A stretch of 64,000 nucleotides of DNA from contig JANQOE010000091.1 of the NCBI GenBank assembly GCA_028279245.1, forward strand, positions 27,068 through 91,067, read 5' to 3'. The translations under genes were made by a program, and so were the position numbers. Shown here one piece after another: positions 42,557 through 50,688 of the stretch. The first letter of the stretch is position 1, and every line of letters starts with the position of its first letter. A model generated the notes under the pieces. The model saw nothing but the letters and a program-made list of their open reading frames with translations. It was not told the DNA's origin and did no database searches. The stretch comes from Alphaproteobacteria bacterium. GTDB taxonomy: Bacteria; Pseudomonadota; Alphaproteobacteria; UBA6615.

Positions 42557-43441
42557 ATGTTGCTGGCCCAGCTTTCCCTCAACGCGCTCGCCCTCGGGTC
42601 GAGTTACGCGCTGATCGCGCTGGGTTTCGTCCTTGTCTTGAACGCCACCGGCGCGGTGAACTTCGCCCAGGGCGACGCCGTCATGGCCGGCGGCTTCATC
42701 GCCATCGCCGCCGCGTCCTTCTTTCCCGAAGCTTTCAACACATACGGCATCGTCATGCTGCCGATCGTCCTCGTCGGCACCGGCCTGCTCGGCCTTGCCC
42801 TTTCGGCGGTTGCCTATCTGCCTCTGCGCCGCCACCCGCCGGTCACCGTCTTTGTCAGCACCATCGCCGTCGGCATTATTCTGACGAACAGTTTCAACGC
42901 GCTCTTCGGCGCGGCCCCACGCGCCACGCCGCCGCTGCTTGGCGGCGGCCAAACCGTCCTCGGCAACCTATCTCTCAGCCAGCAATCCCTTGCCGTCATC
43001 GCCACCGCAGCGGCGCTCATCGCCGGTCTCGGTTTCCTATTGCACGCCACCCAACTCGGACGCCGCCTCCGCGCCACCGCGCAGGACCCGGAAATCGCCA
43101 GGGCCCTGGGTATCAACGTGACCCGGATGATCTGTCTTAGCTTCATCCTTGGAACCGCCCTCGCCGGCACCGCCGGTCTGCTGTTGGCCAACCAGTTTTT
43201 TCTCACGCCGAACGACGGCGGCGTGCTCATGCTGAAGGCCTACATCGCCGTCGCCATCGGCGGCTGGGGCAGCCTGCGCGGTGCCGCTGCCGGTGCCATG
43301 TTCATCGCGTTCTTCGAAGTCTTTGTCGCGACCTGGCTTTCCCACCCAGTTGCCGAGGCCGGTCTCTACCTCGCCTTGTTTGCGGTGCTGCTGCTGCGTC
43401 CGCAGGGACTATATGGCGAGGCGGTCCAACGCCGCGCCTAA
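42557..43441 (+). CDS. LivH-type ABC transporter permease
   Basis: 294-residue inner-membrane permease with about eight helices. N-terminus LALGSSYALIALGFVLVLNA and NFAQGDAVMAGGF are typical LivH features, as is GINVTRMICLSFILGTALAG. It follows the binding protein by 3 bp. Same presumed thiamine-related operon. Confidence 0.92.
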   Translation: MLLAQLSLNALALGSSYALIALGFVLVLNATGAVNFAQGDAVMAGGFIAIAAASFFPEAFNTYGIVMLPIVLVGTGLLGLALSAVAYLPLRRHPPVTVFVSTIAVGIILTNSFNALFGAAPRATPPLLGGGQTVLGNLSLSQQSLAVIATAAALIAGLGFLLHATQLGRRLRATAQDPEIARALGINVTRMICLSFILGTALAGTAGLLLANQFFLTPNDGGVLMLKAYIAVAIGGWGSLRGAAAGAMFIAFFEVFVATWLSHPVAEAGLYLALFAVLLLRPQGLYGEAVQRRA

Positions 43442-43446
43442 CGATC

Positions 43447-45210
43447 ATGCAAAACTGGCGGACCAACGCCCACCGGCTCATCCTTCCAGGCGCCGCGCTG
43501 GCACTCGCCGGATACGGCATTTTCTTCGCGTCACCCTACGACACTCGCATCCTCACCATCGCCGGCGTCTACGCCCTGCTTGTCCTGGGCTACCAGTTCA
43601 TCTTCGGCCATGCCGGCGCCCTCAGCTTGGCTCAAGGCACCTTCTTCGGCCTCGGCGCATTCGTAACGGGCATCCTCGCCACCCGTTTCGGCCTGGAGTT
43701 TCACGCGACCTTCCCCCTATCGATCCTCATCCCCGCAGCCCTCGCCGCACTCGTTGCCACAGCTGTTCTCCGCCTCGAGTCCCACTACCTGGCCCTCGCC
43801 ACCCTGGCGCTGAGCCAGTCGGTGCTGCTGCTCGCCATCAACTGGGAAAGCGTGACCGGCGGCGCCAACGGCCTTCCCGGCATTCCCGGAGTCTCGATCC
43901 TCGGCTGGAACCTGCCGCGCGGCACGCCGCTCCTCGTGTTCGTTTGGATCTGGGTAGCGATCGGCGCCGTCCTCGCGCATCGCATCGTCGCTGGCGCCTA
44001 TGGCTTGGCGTTTCGCACCGTGCGCCTCGCTCCAATGGCCGCCGCCGCCGCCATCGGCATCGACGCCAGCGCCCTACGCCTAGCCGCTTTTGTCCTGTCC
44101 GCCGCCTACGCCGGTGCGGCTGGCGCGCTCTACGCCCATACGCTGACCGTCATTTCGCCCGAGGTCCTCGGCTTCGGCATCATGATCGTCTGCCTCACCA
44201 TGACGGTCATCGGCGGCCGCTGGAGCATCCCCGGCGCCATCTGCGCCGCCCTGTTGCTGACCCATCTGCCGGAGTGGTTCCGCGGCCTGCAGGAGTATTA
44301 TCTCGCCGCCAACGGCGTGGTCCTGCTTCTTGCCGTCATCTTCGCCCCGGCCGGTTTCCTCGTCTTCCTGCAAAGGCGCCCCGATAGCGCACCTCGACCG
44401 CCCGGCGTGAGCAACGCGGCTATACCGCAGATGCTCCCGCCAAAAACGGAACTCACTGTCGCCGCCCTCAGCAAATCCTTCGGCGGTCTCCGTGCCCTCG
44501 ACGGCGCCAATCTGACGCTCGCCCCGGGCACCATCACCGGCCTGATCGGGCCGAACGGTTCCGGCAAAACCACACTCGTCAATCTGTTAACCGGTTTAGA
44601 ACAACCCGATGGCGGCAACGCCCGTCTCGGCACCATCCAACTCACCGGCCAACCCAGCTTCCGCATCGCCCGCGCCGGCATCGCCCGTACCTTCCAAACC
44701 CCGGACCTCCCAGCCGGAGTCACGGTGCGCGACACAGTCGCCGCCGCCATCGAACCGGCACACATCGGTCTGTGGCAAGACATGTTGGCGACCAATCCCA
44801 CCGCCAGTCTGCGGCAACGGCGGACCCGCGCCGACACCATCCTGCAGGACTTCGGCCTAGCCGGCCTCGACGACCAACTCTGCGACGCCCTGCCCCACGG
44901 CCGCCGCCGCATGCTCGAGGTCGCCCGCGCCGCCGCCGGCAACCCCGCCTTCCTTATCCTCGACGAACCCACCGCCGGCTTCACCCAGGCGGAAACCACT
45001 TCGTTCGGCGAAAAGCTGCAGCAGCTCGCGGCATCCGGCTGCGGCATCCTGTTGATCGACCATGATCCGGACTTCGTCGCCGGCATTTCGTCGACCCTGG
45101 TCTGCCTCGACGGCGGCACGGTGATTGCCAGCGGCGCACCGGCAGATGTATTGCAGCAGCCAGCAGTCCGCCGTGCCTACTTCGGTGCATTCCACGAGTC
45201 CGCCGCGTGA
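43447..45210 (+). CDS. Fused LivM permease-LivG ATPase
   Basis: 587 residues joining two normally separate subunits. Residues 1 to about 320 are a LivM permease (GYQFIFGHAGALSLAQGTFF; IGIDASALRLAAFVLSAAYAG). Residues from about 335 are a LivG ATPase with IGPNGSGKTTLVNLL and Walker B LILDEPTAGF; the signature loop LPHGRRRMLEVARA is the Liv type. The ATG is 5 bp after the LivH stop and the TGA overlaps the LivF start. The fusion fixes one ATPase to its permease. Confidence 0.9.
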   Translation: MQNWRTNAHRLILPGAALALAGYGIFFASPYDTRILTIAGVYALLVLGYQFIFGHAGALSLAQGTFFGLGAFVTGILATRFGLEFHATFPLSILIPAALAALVATAVLRLESHYLALATLALSQSVLLLAINWESVTGGANGLPGIPGVSILGWNLPRGTPLLVFVWIWVAIGAVLAHRIVAGAYGLAFRTVRLAPMAAAAAIGIDASALRLAAFVLSAAYAGAAGALYAHTLTVISPEVLGFGIMIVCLTMTVIGGRWSIPGAICAALLLTHLPEWFRGLQEYYLAANGVVLLLAVIFAPAGFLVFLQRRPDSAPRPPGVSNAAIPQMLPPKTELTVAALSKSFGGLRALDGANLTLAPGTITGLIGPNGSGKTTLVNLLTGLEQPDGGNARLGTIQLTGQPSFRIARAGIARTFQTPDLPAGVTVRDTVAAAIEPAHIGLWQDMLATNPTASLRQRRTRADTILQDFGLAGLDDQLCDALPHGRRRMLEVARAAAGNPAFLILDEPTAGFTQAETTSFGEKLQQLAASGCGILLIDHDPDFVAGISSTLVCLDGGTVIASGAPADVLQQPAVRRAYFGAFHESAA

Positions 45211-45896
45211 CCCCACTGCTAGAAGTCACCGGCTTGCGGGTCAGCTATGCCCAGGCCACCGCTCTGCACGGCATCGACCTGCAATTGGCTGGGAATGACG
45301 CACTCGCCATCCTCGGCACCAACGGCGCGGGCAAATCGAGCCTGCTCAAGGCCATTGCCGGGCTCGTCCCCAGCAATGCCGAAACCCTCAGCTTCAACGG
45401 AACACCGCTCATCAACCTTCCGGCCCACGCCAGGGCCCAACGCGGCATCGGCTACGTACCGGAAGGCCGCCGTCTGTTTCCCGGCCTAACGGTTCGCGAA
45501 AACCTTGAAGCCGCGATCCGCCGCCCGCACCGCGAACGCGCCCGCACCATCGAACAGACCTACGACGTGTTCCCGCAGCTCGCCGCCCGCGACAAGGAAC
45601 CGGCCTGGCGTCTCTCCGGCGGGCAACAACAAATGGTCGCGGTCGGGCGCGCCCTGGCCCTGCAACCGAAGCTTCTGCTGATGGACGAGCCAACCCTCGG
45701 CCTAGCGCCGGTCGTGATCGGCGAACTCCTAGAGGCCCTGCAAACCATCCGGCGCACAACGCCAGTCGCCATGCTGCTCGTCGAACAAAATGTCGGCTTT
45801 GCCTCGGCATTATGCAGCGACGGCCTGATCCTGCGCCGCGGCCTCGTCGCCGCCCGCGGCCCAGTCGACGAGTTAACTCAGGGACAGGTCGACTGA
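45207..45896 (+). CDS. LivF-type ABC transporter ATPase
   Basis: 229-residue ATPase: Walker A GTNGAGKSSLLKAI, signature LSGGQQQMVAVGRAL, Walker B LLLMDEPTLGLAP. It starts at GTG 45207 overlapping the stop of the fused gene (GTGA), so it is translationally coupled. Its 3' end overlaps the convergent SH3b gene by 19 bp. Confidence 0.92.
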   Translation: MTPLLEVTGLRVSYAQATALHGIDLQLAGNDALAILGTNGAGKSSLLKAIAGLVPSNAETLSFNGTPLINLPAHARAQRGIGYVPEGRRLFPGLTVRENLEAAIRRPHRERARTIEQTYDVFPQLAARDKEPAWRLSGGQQQMVAVGRALALQPKLLLMDEPTLGLAPVVIGELLEALQTIRRTTPVAMLLVEQNVGFASALCSDGLILRRGLVAARGPVDELTQGQVD

Positions 45897-46435
45897 ACCA
45901 CCCAACCGTTCTCCGGCCCCTCCGCCGGCCACACGGTCACCGTCACCTCGCCGTCGAACTTCGTCTGATCGCGGTAGGCACAGCCGATTTCCTCTGCCAG
46001 ACCAGCGGCATGGGTATCGTCCCGCGATTGGTCCGCCAGCACGATCGACAACCGCCCGGCATCGTCCACCGACAACTGTTCCAGATCGCCCCTGTCAGCG
46101 ACCCAATCGAGGAACTTGTTCTCCGCCTCGCTGAAGGCCGGCGCCATGAAGTCGTCGGGCAGTGTCAGCCACCGCCTCGACACCCATTCCGGCTTGTCGG
46201 ATTGCAGGCGCACCCAACGGCCCGACTCGTCCACCGCCTGGACCTTATCGCCACGCCGCAGTTTGCCGACGATATTGTGGCCCTCGCCCGGCCCGGACCG
46301 CACATTCAAGCTGCGGGCCCGCACAGTGCCCGTCCAGACCTTATCGTCGGCGACAACAACGGGTGGCGCCGCCAACAGCCCGCCCAGAAGGAGCAGGACC
46401 GACAACACGCGTAGGACCGGCTGGTTCATTCGCAC
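45878..46435 (-). CDS. Secreted SH3b-domain protein
   Basis: 185-residue protein with an N-terminal signal peptide (VLSVLLLLGGLLAAPPVVVA) and a bacterial SH3 domain (about residues 38-92: ARSLNVRSGPGEGHNIVGKL, RGDKV, WVSRRWL). The C-terminal half (ending VVQSTCP) is of unknown fold with two Cys. Probably periplasmic and cell-wall binding; no specific role can be assigned. Confidence 0.85.
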   Translation of the reverse strand: MRMNQPVLRVLSVLLLLGGLLAAPPVVVADDKVWTGTVRARSLNVRSGPGEGHNIVGKLRRGDKVQAVDESGRWVRLQSDKPEWVSRRWLTLPDDFMAPAFSEAENKFLDWVADRGDLEQLSVDDAGRLSIVLADQSRDDTHAAGLAEEIGCAYRDQTKFDGEVTVTVWPAEGPENGWVVQSTCP

Positions 46436-46489
46436 CCCTCGCGACTGTCCTTTTGACAGTCGTCAAACGACAGCCTATCGATCCTCGAT

Positions 46490-47149
46490 ATGGGAACCTC
46501 GGCTAACAGATCAAACATCGGCGCGACCGCCGCCCGCATTCTACTCGAAATTGGTGCCGTCGCCTTTCGCCCGGAAGACCCTTTTGTCCACACCTCCGGC
46601 CGCAAGAGCCCGAGCTATATTGACTGCCGGCGCATTATTTCATTCCCCCGAGCACGGACTCGTCTCACCGCGCTGGCAATAGAAACGGTTCGCGGCAACG
46701 TTGGCTATGACCGGATCGATTGTGTTGCCGGCGGCGAAACCGCGGGCATCCCTTTCGCCGCCTGGATCGCCGATTCGCTGACTTTGCCTATGGTCTACGT
46801 GCGCAAGCAGCCGAAAGGTTTCGGCCGCATGGCGCAAATCGAAGGCGACCTGCCCGAAGGCACGCGCGTCCTGCTGGTAGAGGATCTGAACACCGACGGC
46901 GGCAGCAAGCGTGTCTTTGTCGACGCACTCCGCTCCGCCGGCGCCACCGTCGACCACATCCTGGTCGTGTTCCACTACGGCATCTTCGAGGCAAGCGACG
47001 CCAACATGCGAGACATGGCGGTACAGCTCTCCCACCTCGCCACCTGGCAAGACATTGTGCAAACCGCCCGCGACGGCGGCTACTTCGACAATGCGACCCT
47101 TGATGCGGTGCAGACCTACCTGGATAACCCGCTCGACTGGTCGCCCTAG
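46490..47149 (+). CDS. pyrE: Orotate phosphoribosyltransferase
   Basis: 219-residue enzyme of pyrimidine synthesis. FVHTSGRKSPSYIDCRRIISFP, a VRKQPKGFGRMAQIEGDLPEG stretch and the PRPP loop VLLVEDLNTDGGSK identify it. It ends 4 bp inside the convergent LysR gene. Second phosphoribosyltransferase in the window, but not linked to the first. Confidence 0.92.
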   Translation: MGTSANRSNIGATAARILLEIGAVAFRPEDPFVHTSGRKSPSYIDCRRIISFPRARTRLTALAIETVRGNVGYDRIDCVAGGETAGIPFAAWIADSLTLPMVYVRKQPKGFGRMAQIEGDLPEGTRVLLVEDLNTDGGSKRVFVDALRSAGATVDHILVVFHYGIFEASDANMRDMAVQLSHLATWQDIVQTARDGGYFDNATLDAVQTYLDNPLDWSP

Positions 47150-48015
47150 TCCGCCGCCGGCACCGCGTCTTCAGTCAACAAGTCCGCAAGCGCCCGCACA
47201 TTCGGCGAGTCGGCGCCCCGCCGCCAGAACAGCACCGTCTCCGCATAGTCTTGCCCCGGCGGCAACGGATGCACGCTCAGCCGACACCGTTCGGGAAAAG
47301 TCTCCAGCACGCTCTGCGGCAGCAGGGCGATCCCCATACCGACCACGGCGCAGCCAAGCATCGCGTGATACGAACCAATCTGGATGACCTGCCCCGGCAT
47401 CGCATCCCGTTTTGCGTACCAGCCCTCCAGCCGCTTCCGGTGCGGACACCCCGGCTCGAAAGCCAATACCGTCTCCGGCACATCATTGGGACCGATCGCC
47501 GGATGACCGGCAGCTGCCACCAACACCAGCTTCTCCCGAAACACCGGTACGCGTTCGAAGGGCGCCGACGGCAAAGGCTCCGATGCCAGAGCGGCATCGA
47601 GGTCACCCGCCAACAGGGCCGTCGCCAACTCCTGCGGATTGCCGGTGCTGAGTGTGAGATCGACCTCCGGGTAACGCTGCATATAGCGGCTGAGCGGTCC
47701 CGGCAGCCGCACCGCCGCCGTACTCTCCATGGCACCCAGGCGGAGTTGCCCCCGCGGACGCGGGTCGAGCACCGCCTCCCGTGCCTCGTTGGCAAGGGCC
47801 AGCAACCGATCGGCGTAATCGCTCAGCACCCGCCCCGCCGGCGCCAGATGCAGCCTCTTGCCCTCGCGAATGAACAGGTCGACGCCCAGGTCGGCTTCCA
47901 GCTGCCGTACCCGGGTCGTCACGTTGGACTGCACCCGATGCAGCCGCTCCGCTGCCCGAGTAATGCCCCCTTCCTCAACAACAGCGCGGAAGATCTTGAG
48001 GTCAGCGATATCCAT
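47146..48015 (-). CDS. LysR family transcriptional regulator
   Basis: 289 residues: N-terminal LysR helix-turn-helix (LKIFRAVVEEGGITRAAERL, VQSNVTTRVRQLEADLG) and a periplasmic-binding-like effector domain (LRLGAMESTAAVRLPG onward). The Ser-to-Asn change in VQSNVT is common in the YwbI/CbbR-like branch. Divergent from the small ORF-globin pair, and an AT-rich palindrome lies between, so it probably regulates them. Confidence 0.9.
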   Translation of the reverse strand: MDIADLKIFRAVVEEGGITRAAERLHRVQSNVTTRVRQLEADLGVDLFIREGKRLHLAPAGRVLSDYADRLLALANEAREAVLDPRPRGQLRLGAMESTAAVRLPGPLSRYMQRYPEVDLTLSTGNPQELATALLAGDLDAALASEPLPSAPFERVPVFREKLVLVAAAGHPAIGPNDVPETVLAFEPGCPHRKRLEGWYAKRDAMPGQVIQIGSYHAMLGCAVVGMGIALLPQSVLETFPERCRLSVHPLPPGQDYAETVLFWRRGADSPNVRALADLLTEDAVPAAD

Positions 48016-48025
48016 ATCTCAAAAT

Positions 48026-48038
48026 ATGATTATATCAT
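48026..48038. promoter_or_regulatory. AT-rich palindrome upstream of LysR gene
   Basis: ATGAT-TAT-ATCAT, a perfect 13-bp palindrome in a markedly AT-rich stretch (about 48015-48058) 11 bp from the LysR start. Fits a LysR binding site (T-N11-A type). Confidence 0.5.
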
Positions 48039-48127
48039 TCACTATTATTCATTTTACGGAATGAAAGGCTCCGGGTAAACCCGCCCGCAACACCGGCTGT
48101 CACAACCAGCAAACAAGGATTGCGGAT

Positions 48128-48334
48128 ATGAACCACGACCACCCAGCCTCGGCGGTTGGCATCGCTGGTGCCCAAGGGGACCAGATCGAACGCGCCATGC
48201 GCCGCGCCCGACACGAACGAGCCATGGTCGCCAAGACCCTATTCCTCGGCGTCTACCGCCGGCTAACCGGCTTGGTGGCGGACCCGCATCCGCGCACCGG
48301 CGGCCAGCCCCACGGCACGGAGGCGCGGCCATGA
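48128..48334 (+). CDS. Small basic protein, translationally coupled to globin
   Basis: 68 residues, rich in Arg, Ala and His (QIERAMRRARHERAMVAKTL). It has an amphipathic helix in the middle and no membrane segment. The stop overlaps the globin ATG (ATGA). Small proteins with an RARxERA helix are common beside LysR genes in alphaproteobacteria, but I do not know the function. Confidence 0.65.
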   Translation: MNHDHPASAVGIAGAQGDQIERAMRRARHERAMVAKTLFLGVYRRLTGLVADPHPRTGGQPHGTEARP

Positions 48335-48762
48335 CCTCCGAACAGCTGACAATCGTCCAGTCGACCTGGCAGCGGCTCGTACCCATTGCCGATGTTGCCG
48401 CCCGTCTCTTCTATGAACGGCTTTTCGAGGTGAATCCGGAGTTGAAGGCACTATTTCATCCCGTCGACATGCGCCGGCAACAGGACAAGTTGGTGTGCTC
48501 GATCGATCACGTCGTCCAGCATCTGGACGATCCTGACCGGCTGCTGCCCGATGTCGCGGAACTAGGCCGCCGCCATCACAGCTACGGGGTCACCGACGCC
48601 CACTATGACGCGGTCGGCGGCGCCCTGCTGTGGACCCTGCGCCAGGGCCTCAACAAAAGCTGGACTCCGGAGGTGGAGGCCGCTTGGACCGCGGCCTACA
48701 GCCTCTTGTCGGGTGTCATGCGGGACGCGGCAAACGCGAAACCGGCGTCGGTCGCCGCCTAA
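48331..48762 (+). CDS. Single-domain globin (bacterial haemoglobin-like)
   Basis: 143-residue globin: WQRLVPIADVAARLFYERLFEVNPELKALF for helices A-C, proximal His in ELGRRHHSYGV, and ALLWTLRQGL for helix G. It resembles Vitreoscilla-type haemoglobin without the reductase domain, so oxygen or nitric oxide chemistry is likely. Coupled to the small ORF ahead of it. Confidence 0.9.
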   Translation: MTSEQLTIVQSTWQRLVPIADVAARLFYERLFEVNPELKALFHPVDMRRQQDKLVCSIDHVVQHLDDPDRLLPDVAELGRRHHSYGVTDAHYDAVGGALLWTLRQGLNKSWTPEVEAAWTAAYSLLSGVMRDAANAKPASVAA

Positions 48763-48767
48763 GCCGC

Positions 48768-49511
48768 CTACTCGAAATACCCGTTCACGTCGAGGAACGC
48801 GCCGGTCACCGTCCGGGCGCGGTCGCTAACCAGATAGGCGACCGCGTCGGCCACCTCTTCCGGCTCGATGAATTCGCTGATCGCCTGGCGTGTCAGCAGA
48901 CGCGCCTCCGCCTCTTCCCGGCTCAGCCCCTCGGCCTGCACCACACCCTCGATCACCCGCTCGATCCGCGGGCCGCGCACTGCCCCCGGCAGCACCGCAT
49001 TCGCCCGGACCCCATACGGGCCCAGCTCCCGCGCCATATTGCGGGTCAGGCCAAGGACCGCCCATTTACTGGCGACGTATGGCGACCGGTTGGCGTAGCC
49101 GATCCGCCCGGCGACCGAGGACATGTTGACGATCACCCCGGCCTTCGCCGCGATCATGCCGGGAATCACCAATTGGGCGGCCCGCACATGCGAGTTCAGA
49201 TTGATCTCCATGACCTCGCGGAACACATCGATGTCGATCTCGTGGATCGGCGCGGTCGGGCCGGCGACGCCGACATTGTTGATCAACGCGTAGACCGTCC
49301 CCAACCCCTCGAACAACGCCTGAAGCTGACCATCGTCCCGCACGTCGCAGGCGCGGAATTCAGCCCCCAGCCGCTGCGCCTCCGCTGCCCCGATCGCCGT
49401 ATCGACATCCGACATCACCACCCGAAATCCGTCGCGGATCAGCGCTTCGGCGATCCGCAATCCGATACCGCTCGCGCTTGCGGTCACCACCGCCAACCGA
49501 TTCCCGCTCAT
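48768..49511 (-). CDS. Short-chain dehydrogenase/reductase (SDR)
   Basis: 247-residue classical SDR: nucleotide loop TASASGIG near residue 10-17, NNVGVAGP, and catalytic Y-x3-K in PYVASKWAV. Strong ribosome site AAGGAGG before ATG 49511. The substrate is unknown. It is divergent from tryptophan 2,3-dioxygenase, with the strong promoter of that gene between them. Confidence 0.9.
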   Translation of the reverse strand: MSGNRLAVVTASASGIGLRIAEALIRDGFRVVMSDVDTAIGAAEAQRLGAEFRACDVRDDGQLQALFEGLGTVYALINNVGVAGPTAPIHEIDIDVFREVMEINLNSHVRAAQLVIPGMIAAKAGVIVNMSSVAGRIGYANRSPYVASKWAVLGLTRNMARELGPYGVRANAVLPGAVRGPRIERVIEGVVQAEGLSREEAEARLLTRQAISEFIEPEEVADAVAYLVSDRARTVTGAFLDVNGYFE

Positions 49512-49571
49512 CTGGCTCCTCCTTGGTTCTCGCCGCAGCTAACCACAACACTCGGACCTCGGCCAGACTTC

Positions 49572-49600
49572 TTGACATCAAGGCTAGTAAGCCATATAAT
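49572..49600 (+). promoter_or_regulatory. Perfect consensus sigma-70 promoter upstream of tryptophan 2,3-dioxygenase
   Basis: TTGACA (49572-49577), exactly 17 bp, TATAAT (49595-49600). Both hexamers match the consensus at every position, unusual in this GC-rich genome. About 160 nt of leader follows before the dioxygenase ATG, containing a CCTGTTT...AAACAGG inverted repeat. Confidence 0.8.
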
Positions 49601-49766
49601 ACGGCTCACGATGACCGCATTGCAGCACGCTGGACACATCGGCCGCGGCGCCCCAAGCAATCGCCGGCACCCCCGTCCGGCCTGTTTCCAGCTTGAAAAA
49701 ACAGGTCGGTCGCCACCGCGGAAAGCGCTAGAACCTCGCCCAACCAACCACCGTCGTGAGGCAAGC

Positions 49767-50633
49767 ATGACCGACGAGCGCCCGGATCTCGCAACCGGTG
49801 CCTTCACCGACTTTGCCGACCGCATGGGCTACGGGGAATACCTGCGGCTGCCCGGTCTGCTGTCCTTGCAGCATCCGGTGAGCGACAGTCATGACGAGAT
49901 GCTGTTCATCGTCATTCACCAGGCGACCGAGCTCTGGATGAAACTGGCGATCCACGAATTGAATGGCGCCCGCGCATCGATCCAGCACGACGATTTGTCG
50001 ACGGCTTTCAAACAGATGGCGCGCGTGTCTCGGATTCAGTCGCAGCTCATTCAAAGCTGGGACGTCCTGTCGACATTGACCCCATCGGAATACCTGCAGT
50101 TCCGCGACAAGCTCGGCCAGGCGTCCGGTTTCCAATCGCACCAATATCGGCTCATCGAATTTGTGCTGGGCAACAAACAACGGGCCCGCATGAAACCCCA
50201 TGCACACAATCCGGACGTGCTCGCGGTCCTGGCCAGACAACTCGAAAGCCCCAGCCTCTATGACGAGTGCCTGCGCCTCCTCCACCGCCGCGGCTTCGCC
50301 ATCCCGCCGGAGGTCGTCGATCGCGCCTGGGATCGGCCCTACACCGCCAACGATGCGGTGCGCGCGGCTTGGACATCGATCTACGCAGAGTCCGCAACCC
50401 ATTGGGAACTCTACGAACTCGCCGAGAAACTGATCGACGTCGAGGACTGGTTCCAGCAATGGCGGTTCCGTCATATGAAGACGGTGGAACGCATCATCGG
50501 CCACCGGCGCGGCACTGGCGGCACCGATGGCGTCGGCTACCTCAAGAAAGCGCTGGAGATCCGCTTCTTCCCCGAACTGTGGGATCTGCGCACCGAACTG
50601 CAGCCAACCGGCGAACCGGTCGTCGAGAGGTGA
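49767..50633 (+). CDS. kynA: Tryptophan 2,3-dioxygenase
   Basis: 288-residue haem enzyme opening the tryptophan ring to N-formylkynurenine. Family segments: YGEYLRLPGLLSLQHP, MLFIVIHQATELWMKL with the haem-site His, SHQYRLIEFVLGNK and RHMKTVERIIGHRRGTGGT. I use ATG 49767; the open frame extends far upstream, but homologous sequence begins here and the strong promoter lies before it. No other kynurenine gene is beside it in the window. Confidence 0.92.
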   Translation: MTDERPDLATGAFTDFADRMGYGEYLRLPGLLSLQHPVSDSHDEMLFIVIHQATELWMKLAIHELNGARASIQHDDLSTAFKQMARVSRIQSQLIQSWDVLSTLTPSEYLQFRDKLGQASGFQSHQYRLIEFVLGNKQRARMKPHAHNPDVLAVLARQLESPSLYDECLRLLHRRGFAIPPEVVDRAWDRPYTANDAVRAAWTSIYAESATHWELYELAEKLIDVEDWFQQWRFRHMKTVERIIGHRRGTGGTDGVGYLKKALEIRFFPELWDLRTELQPTGEPVVER

Positions 50634-50688
50634 GCCCCGCCCCGCCTGCCCTATGTTAAATGTGCATGGCATGACAGGGAGGTAAGGA

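Noticed and set aside
48630..49766. A very long N-terminal extension of tryptophan 2,3-dioxygenase
   Set aside because: It is antisense to the SDR gene and crosses the promoter; family homology begins at ATG 49767.
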